Part shown: piece by piece, positions 60,596 to 64,000 of the stretch | Numbering within the stretch: position 1 is the stretch's first letter | Layout: each line of letters begins with the position of its first letter | The notes under the pieces: model-generated | Told to the model about the DNA's origin: nothing | Seen by the model: only the letters and a program-made list of their open reading frames with translations | Databases searched by the model: none | Assembly: GCF_000829695.1 (NCBI RefSeq) | Contig: NZ_BBNN01000016.1 | Span: 186,001-250,000 of the forward strand | From: Streptomyces sp. NBRC 110035 | Lineage (GTDB): Bacteria; Actinomycetota; Actinomycetes; Streptomycetales; Streptomycetaceae | Reading direction: 5' to 3' | DNA: 64,000 nt | Translations under genes and position numbers: made by a program

Positions 60596-61753
60596 GTGAC
60601 CGCGCAGCACGCATCCCCCGCGGCCCGCTTCACCGGCGACGCGCGCCCCTACGGCGGCGGTGACCCGTACGCGGACTACCGCACCGCCGACTTCCCCTTC
60701 ACGCAGCTCACCGACCTCGCCGACCGCCGGCTCGGCGCCGGTGTCGTCGCCGCCAACGACGAGTTCTTCGCCGAGCGCGAGAACCTGCTGCTGCCCGGTC
60801 GTGCCGTGTTCGACCCCGAACTCTTCGGACACAAGGGCAAGATCATGGACGGCTGGGAGACCCGGCGCCGCCGCGGCTCCCGCGCCGGGCACCCCTGGCC
60901 GGCGGCGGAGGACCACGACTGGGCGCTGATCCGCCTCGGCGTGCCCGGAGTCGTCCATGGCATCGTCGTCGACACCGCCCACTTCCGCGGCAACCACCCC
61001 CGGGCCGTGTCGGTCGAGGGTGCCTCGGTGCCCGGCTCCCCGGCACCGGAAGAACTGCTGTCGGACGAGGTGGCGTGGACGACGCTGCTGCCGCGCACCC
61101 CGGTGGGCGGCCACGCGGCCAACGGCTTCGCCGTACCGGCCGGCCGGCGCTTCACCCACCTGCGCCTGTCCCAGCACCCCGACGGAGGCATCGCGCGCCT
61201 GCGCGTGTACGGCGAGGTCGCCCCGGACCCGGTGTGGCTGGAGGCCCTGGGCACCTTCGACGTCGTCGCCCTGGAGAACGGCGGCCGGGTCGAGGACGCG
61301 TCCGACCGCTTCTACTCACCGCCCGCGAACACCATCGGGCCCGGCCGCTCCCACCGGATGGACCACGGCTGGGAGACCCGGCGCCGCCGCGACCAGGGAC
61401 ACGACTGGATCCGCTACCGGCTCGCGGGCCAGGCGCAGATCCGCGCCCTCGAGATCGACACCGCGTACCTGAAGGGCAACAGCGCCGGCTGGGCGTCGGT
61501 CTCGGTACGGGACACGGAGCACGGCAGAGCCGAAGGACAGGGTGGGGGCGGCGGCTGGCGGGAGATCCTGCCCCGGACCCGTCTCCAGCCCGACACCAAC
61601 CACCGCTTCGTCCTTTCCGCCCCGGTGATCGGCACGCATGCGCGGGTGGACGTCTTCCCCGACGGGGGCATCTCCCGGCTGCGCCTGTTCGGATCACTGA
61701 CCGAGCAGGGCTCGGCCACCCTGGCCGCCCGCCACCGGGAACTGGGCGGCTGA
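60596..61753 (+). CDS. alc: Allantoicase
   Basis: 385 residues from a GTG at 60596 with AAGGAAGGA upstream. The protein has the two tandem allantoicase repeats. The first includes KGKIMDGWETRRRRGS and DWALIRLGVPGVVHGIVVDT; the second includes HRMDHGWETRRRRDQG and DWIRYRLAGQAQIRALEIDT. It hydrolyses allantoate to ureidoglycolate and urea. It follows allB in the same direction, so transcription from the AllR-controlled promoter is likely to include it despite the 203-base gap. Confidence 0.93.
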   Translation: MTAQHASPAARFTGDARPYGGGDPYADYRTADFPFTQLTDLADRRLGAGVVAANDEFFAERENLLLPGRAVFDPELFGHKGKIMDGWETRRRRGSRAGHPWPAAEDHDWALIRLGVPGVVHGIVVDTAHFRGNHPRAVSVEGASVPGSPAPEELLSDEVAWTTLLPRTPVGGHAANGFAVPAGRRFTHLRLSQHPDGGIARLRVYGEVAPDPVWLEALGTFDVVALENGGRVEDASDRFYSPPANTIGPGRSHRMDHGWETRRRRDQGHDWIRYRLAGQAQIRALEIDTAYLKGNSAGWASVSVRDTEHGRAEGQGGGGGWREILPRTRLQPDTNHRFVLSAPVIGTHARVDVFPDGGISRLRLFGSLTEQGSATLAARHRELGG

Positions 61754-61798
61754 CCCGCCGGGGCCGCCCGGCAGCGGGCAGGCGGTGGGTCACGCCGG

Positions 61799-61985
61799 TC
61801 AGGGCGCGGGGCCGCCGTCCACCGCGAACTTCCGCGCCGGTGACGTACGCGGCACCGGCCAGGTGGACGATCGTGGCGGCCACCTCGTCGGCCGTGCCGA
61901 AGCGGCCGACGGCGGTCGTCGCCGCCCGAGCGGAGGCGTGGGGACCGTCCGCCGGTTTCATGCCGGTACCGGAACGTTCACGGGT
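61799..61985 (-). pseudogene. C-terminal fragment of a short-chain dehydrogenase, frameshifted
   Basis: The minus strand reads GTGMKPADGPHASARAATTA then VGRFGTADEVAATIVHLAGA and AYVTGAEV, the C-terminal third of a classical SDR oxidoreductase. The expected FAVDGG end is present only after a one-base frame change near 61830 (then PAP and TGA at 61799-61801). The N-terminal two-thirds with the Rossmann loop and catalytic Tyr-Lys are missing. It is a decayed gene. Confidence 0.75.
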
Positions 61986-61990
61986 CGTCC

Positions 61991-62191
61991 TCAGCCGGAT
62001 TTCCCGCTCTCCGCCGCGGAGAGCAGGGCGATGCCCAGGACCAGGAGGGTGATGCCGGCGTAGAGCTCGAAACCCTCCAGGAAGTCCAGCCGCCTCACCA
62101 CACCCGGGTTCCAGCCGGTGAACTCGTTCACCAGGCTCGCGGCGCCCTGCAGCAGGGCGATGAATCCAAGAATCTCCAGCAGTCTCTTCAT
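61991..62191 (-). CDS. Small two-helix membrane protein
   Basis: 66 residues from the ATG at 62191. Two hydrophobic helices (KRLLEILGFIALLQGAASL and FELYAGITLLVLGIALL) flank a short loop with NEFTGWNPGVVRR. Small proteins of this type are frequent in Streptomyces and unnamed. It is divergent from the histidine kinase gene. Confidence 0.65.
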   Translation of the reverse strand: MKRLLEILGFIALLQGAASLVNEFTGWNPGVVRRLDFLEGFELYAGITLLVLGIALLSAAESGKSG

Positions 62192-62370
62192 GGGGCCGAC
62201 GATCGCCGAGCACCGCACGCGTGTGCATCGGCCACCGGGTGCGAGCCCGGTGGCGAAGGTCTGTGTTTTCGTACGCGGAACACGCCGAAGGTCTGCGGCC
62301 GTACGACTTCGGTAGCCGATCCGGGCCGGAGCAGGACGGACCGGGCGGCCTCTGCATAGGTTTGACGACC

Positions 62371-63678
62371 GTGATCAGAGCCGACAAGACGGTGCGGACG
62401 GCCTCGGTGTTCACGGGAGCACGATGGCTCCGTCCATCAGCCCTCCTCCACGAACTCGACCGGGACCCCGACGCAGACCGAGTCCCCGACCTCGACGTCG
62501 CTTCCGAGCCCGCCCGTTCCGCGCGGCGCCCCCGACGTCCCCGGCGCACCGCGCGGGACTGGGTGGTCGACTTCGCCTGCTTCCTGCTGGCCGTGCTCGT
62601 GGGCCTGGCGGGCCTCGAGTCCCTGGTGGCGAATCCCGACGTTCCGCGCGCGCTGGTTCGCGGGGACCAGGTGCTCGGCGCGCTGTCCTGCGCCGCGCTC
62701 TGGCTGCGCCGCCGCTGGCCGGTCGGCCTGGCCGCGGTGATGGTGCCCGTCAGCCAGATCTCGGAGACGTCCGGCGGCGTGGCCCTGATCGCCCTGTTCG
62801 GCCTCGCGGTGCACCGTCCCTTCAGGTACATGATCGGGGTCGCCTGCGCCCATCTCGTGGCGGCCCCGCTCTACTACTGGTGGCGCCCCGACCCCGAACT
62901 GCCCTATGCCGCGGCGGTTGCCCTCACCGTGCTGCTGACGGGCGTGTGCGTCGGCTGGGGCATGTTCGTCCGGTCCAAGCGGCAGTTGCTGCTGAGCCTG
63001 AGGGACCGGGCCCGCCGGGCCGAGACGGAGGCACGGCTGCGGGCCGAGCAGGCGCAGCGGCTCGCCCGCGAGGCCATCGCACGGGAGATGCACGACGTGC
63101 TGGCGCACCGGCTGACGCTGCTCAGCGTGCACGCGGGCGCACTGGAGTTCCGCCCCGACGCGCCCCGCGAGGAGATCACGCGGGCAGCCGGGGTGATCAG
63201 GGAGAGCGCGCACGAGGCACTGCAGGATCTGCGGGAGATCATCGGCGTGCTGCGGACCGGCGAGTCCGACGACGCGGGGCGGCCGCAGCAGACGCTCGCG
63301 GCACTGGGTCGGCTGGTCGCCGAGTCGAGGGAGGCCGGGACGAAGGTCGTCCTCGATCACCGGGTCACCGACTCCGGCGCCGCCGTCCCCGCCTCCGTGG
63401 GCCGCGCCGCCTACCGGATCGTCCAGGAGGCGCTCACGAACGCCCGCAAGCACGCCCCCGGGGTCGAGGTCGCCGTCGCCGTCACGGGCGGCCCTGGGGA
63501 GGACCTCGCCGTGTCCGTACGCAACCCCGGTCCGGCCGGGGAGGCACGGCCCGTACCCGGCGCCGGACAAGGACTGATCGGCCTGACCGAACGGGCCACC
63601 CTGGCGGGCGGCACCCTGGAGCACGGCCCCACGCCCGACGGCGGGTTCGAGGTCCGGGCCCGGTTGCCATGGGGCTGA
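62371..63678 (+). CDS. NarL-type sensor histidine kinase, probably leaderless
   Basis: 435 residues from the GTG at 62371. A -10-like TAGGTT (62358-62363) ends seven bases before it and there is no ribosome site, so a leaderless mRNA is likely. About five membrane segments (residues 60-200) precede a coiled linker, the HisKA_3 box AIAREMHDVLAHRLTLLSVH and a HATPase domain (VQEALTNARKHAPG, GAGQGLIGLTERATLAGG). It phosphorylates the response regulator encoded 73 bases downstream. The signal is unknown. Confidence 0.88.
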   Translation: MIRADKTVRTASVFTGARWLRPSALLHELDRDPDADRVPDLDVASEPARSARRPRRPRRTARDWVVDFACFLLAVLVGLAGLESLVANPDVPRALVRGDQVLGALSCAALWLRRRWPVGLAAVMVPVSQISETSGGVALIALFGLAVHRPFRYMIGVACAHLVAAPLYYWWRPDPELPYAAAVALTVLLTGVCVGWGMFVRSKRQLLLSLRDRARRAETEARLRAEQAQRLAREAIAREMHDVLAHRLTLLSVHAGALEFRPDAPREEITRAAGVIRESAHEALQDLREIIGVLRTGESDDAGRPQQTLAALGRLVAESREAGTKVVLDHRVTDSGAAVPASVGRAAYRIVQEALTNARKHAPGVEVAVAVTGGPGEDLAVSVRNPGPAGEARPVPGAGQGLIGLTERATLAGGTLEHGPTPDGGFEVRARLPWG

Positions 63679-63751
63679 ACGGAGACAGGCGAAGCCTCAT
63701 CACGACCGCCGTCCCGTCGTCGCCACCGCCCGTCCCGACGCCCGAAGGCCC

Positions 63752-64000
63752 ATGACTGCGATCAGACTGCTCCTCGTCGACGACGATCCGCTGGTGCGGG
63801 CCGGACTGTCCCTGATGCTGGGCGGCGCCGACGATATCGAGATCGTCGGCGAGGCCGCCGACGGCGACGAGGTCGAGGAACTCGTCGACCGCACCCGCCC
63901 GGACGTCGTCCTCATGGACATCCGGATGCCGTCGGTGGACGGCCTCGCCGCCACCGAACTGCTGCGCCGGCGCGACAACACCCCGCACATCGTGCTGCTC
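63752..64000 (+). CDS. NarL/FixJ-type response regulator (partial, cut by window edge)
   Basis: The first 83 codons are present. The receiver domain has the acidic pair VDDDPLVRAG, the phospho-accepting Asp in VLMDIRMPSVDGLAA and continues to the edge at IVLL. A LuxR-type helix-turn-helix is expected beyond. It is the partner of the preceding histidine kinase. Confidence 0.88.
   Translation, partial: MTAIRLLLVDDDPLVRAGLSLMLGGADDIEIVGEAADGDEVEELVDRTRPDVVLMDIRMPSVDGLAATELLRRRDNTPHIVLL

Overview
The window reads as a Streptomyces (high-GC actinomycete) chromosome segment. Codons end almost always in G or C, GTG starts are common, several genes look leaderless, and rare TTA codons occur in two small regulatory-type genes. 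No rRNA, tRNA, CRISPR array or intact insertion sequence was seen. The last gene (a response regulator) is cut by the window edge.

The backbone is a dispersed purine-to-malate catabolic network. At 7.9-15.1 kb a PucR-type regulator is divergent from a three-subunit xanthine dehydrogenase and its XdhC maturation factor. At 35.9-40.0 kb an operon encodes a small YkoF/UPF0045-like protein, a DauR-like HTH protein, OHCU decarboxylase, hydroxyisourate hydrolase, urate oxidase and an 8-oxoguanine/guanine deaminase. At 54.8-61.8 kb lie malate synthase, a MocA-like nucleotidyltransferase, an IclR regulator (AllR), allantoinase and allantoicase. The same palindrome, TTCAAC-N5-GTTGAA, lies before uraD and before allB, with a weaker copy nearer allR. 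This ties the two distant catabolic blocks into one probable AllR regulon: (hypo)xanthine, urate, hydroxyisourate, OHCU, allantoin, allantoate, ureidoglycolate/glyoxylate, malate.

Other regions. 0-7.7 kb: a membrane-anchored HTH protein, a secreted protein, an anti-sigma-like ATPase with a TTA codon, a DUF2637 membrane protein, an iron-box-controlled FhuF-like protein and a GntR regulator whose 3' end is tandemly duplicated. 15-21 kb: an SRPBCC protein, two possible 20-residue peptide genes facing each other across a terminator, a large LAL/LuxR ATPase regulator and an orphan DesK-type kinase. 21.5-26.3 kb: a tightly coupled three-gene operon (double winged-helix-like protein, STAND-like NTPase, membrane-anchored periplasmic-binding-like sensor) behind two perfect palindromes. 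This is the best candidate for an undescribed system. 26.5-34.7 kb: MerR/SulP, a spermidine-synthase-like protein, RNase J, release factor 3 and a ricin-like protein, with gene remnants on both sides of prfC. 40-54.7 kb: a thioesterase, AlaA, HxlR, a VWA pair, two divergent siderophore synthetases, a CNNM/CBS pair behind a terminator-bearing leader and a HipA-like kinase. 61.8-64 kb: a decayed SDR fragment, a small membrane protein and a two-component pair.

Several broken genes were found by reading frames without start codons: a frameshifted membrane protein (41.8-42.1 kb), an SDR fragment (61.8-62.0 kb), an Uma2-like remnant fused to the prfC leader, and unidentified remnants at 33.7-34.1 and 49.7-50.0 kb.
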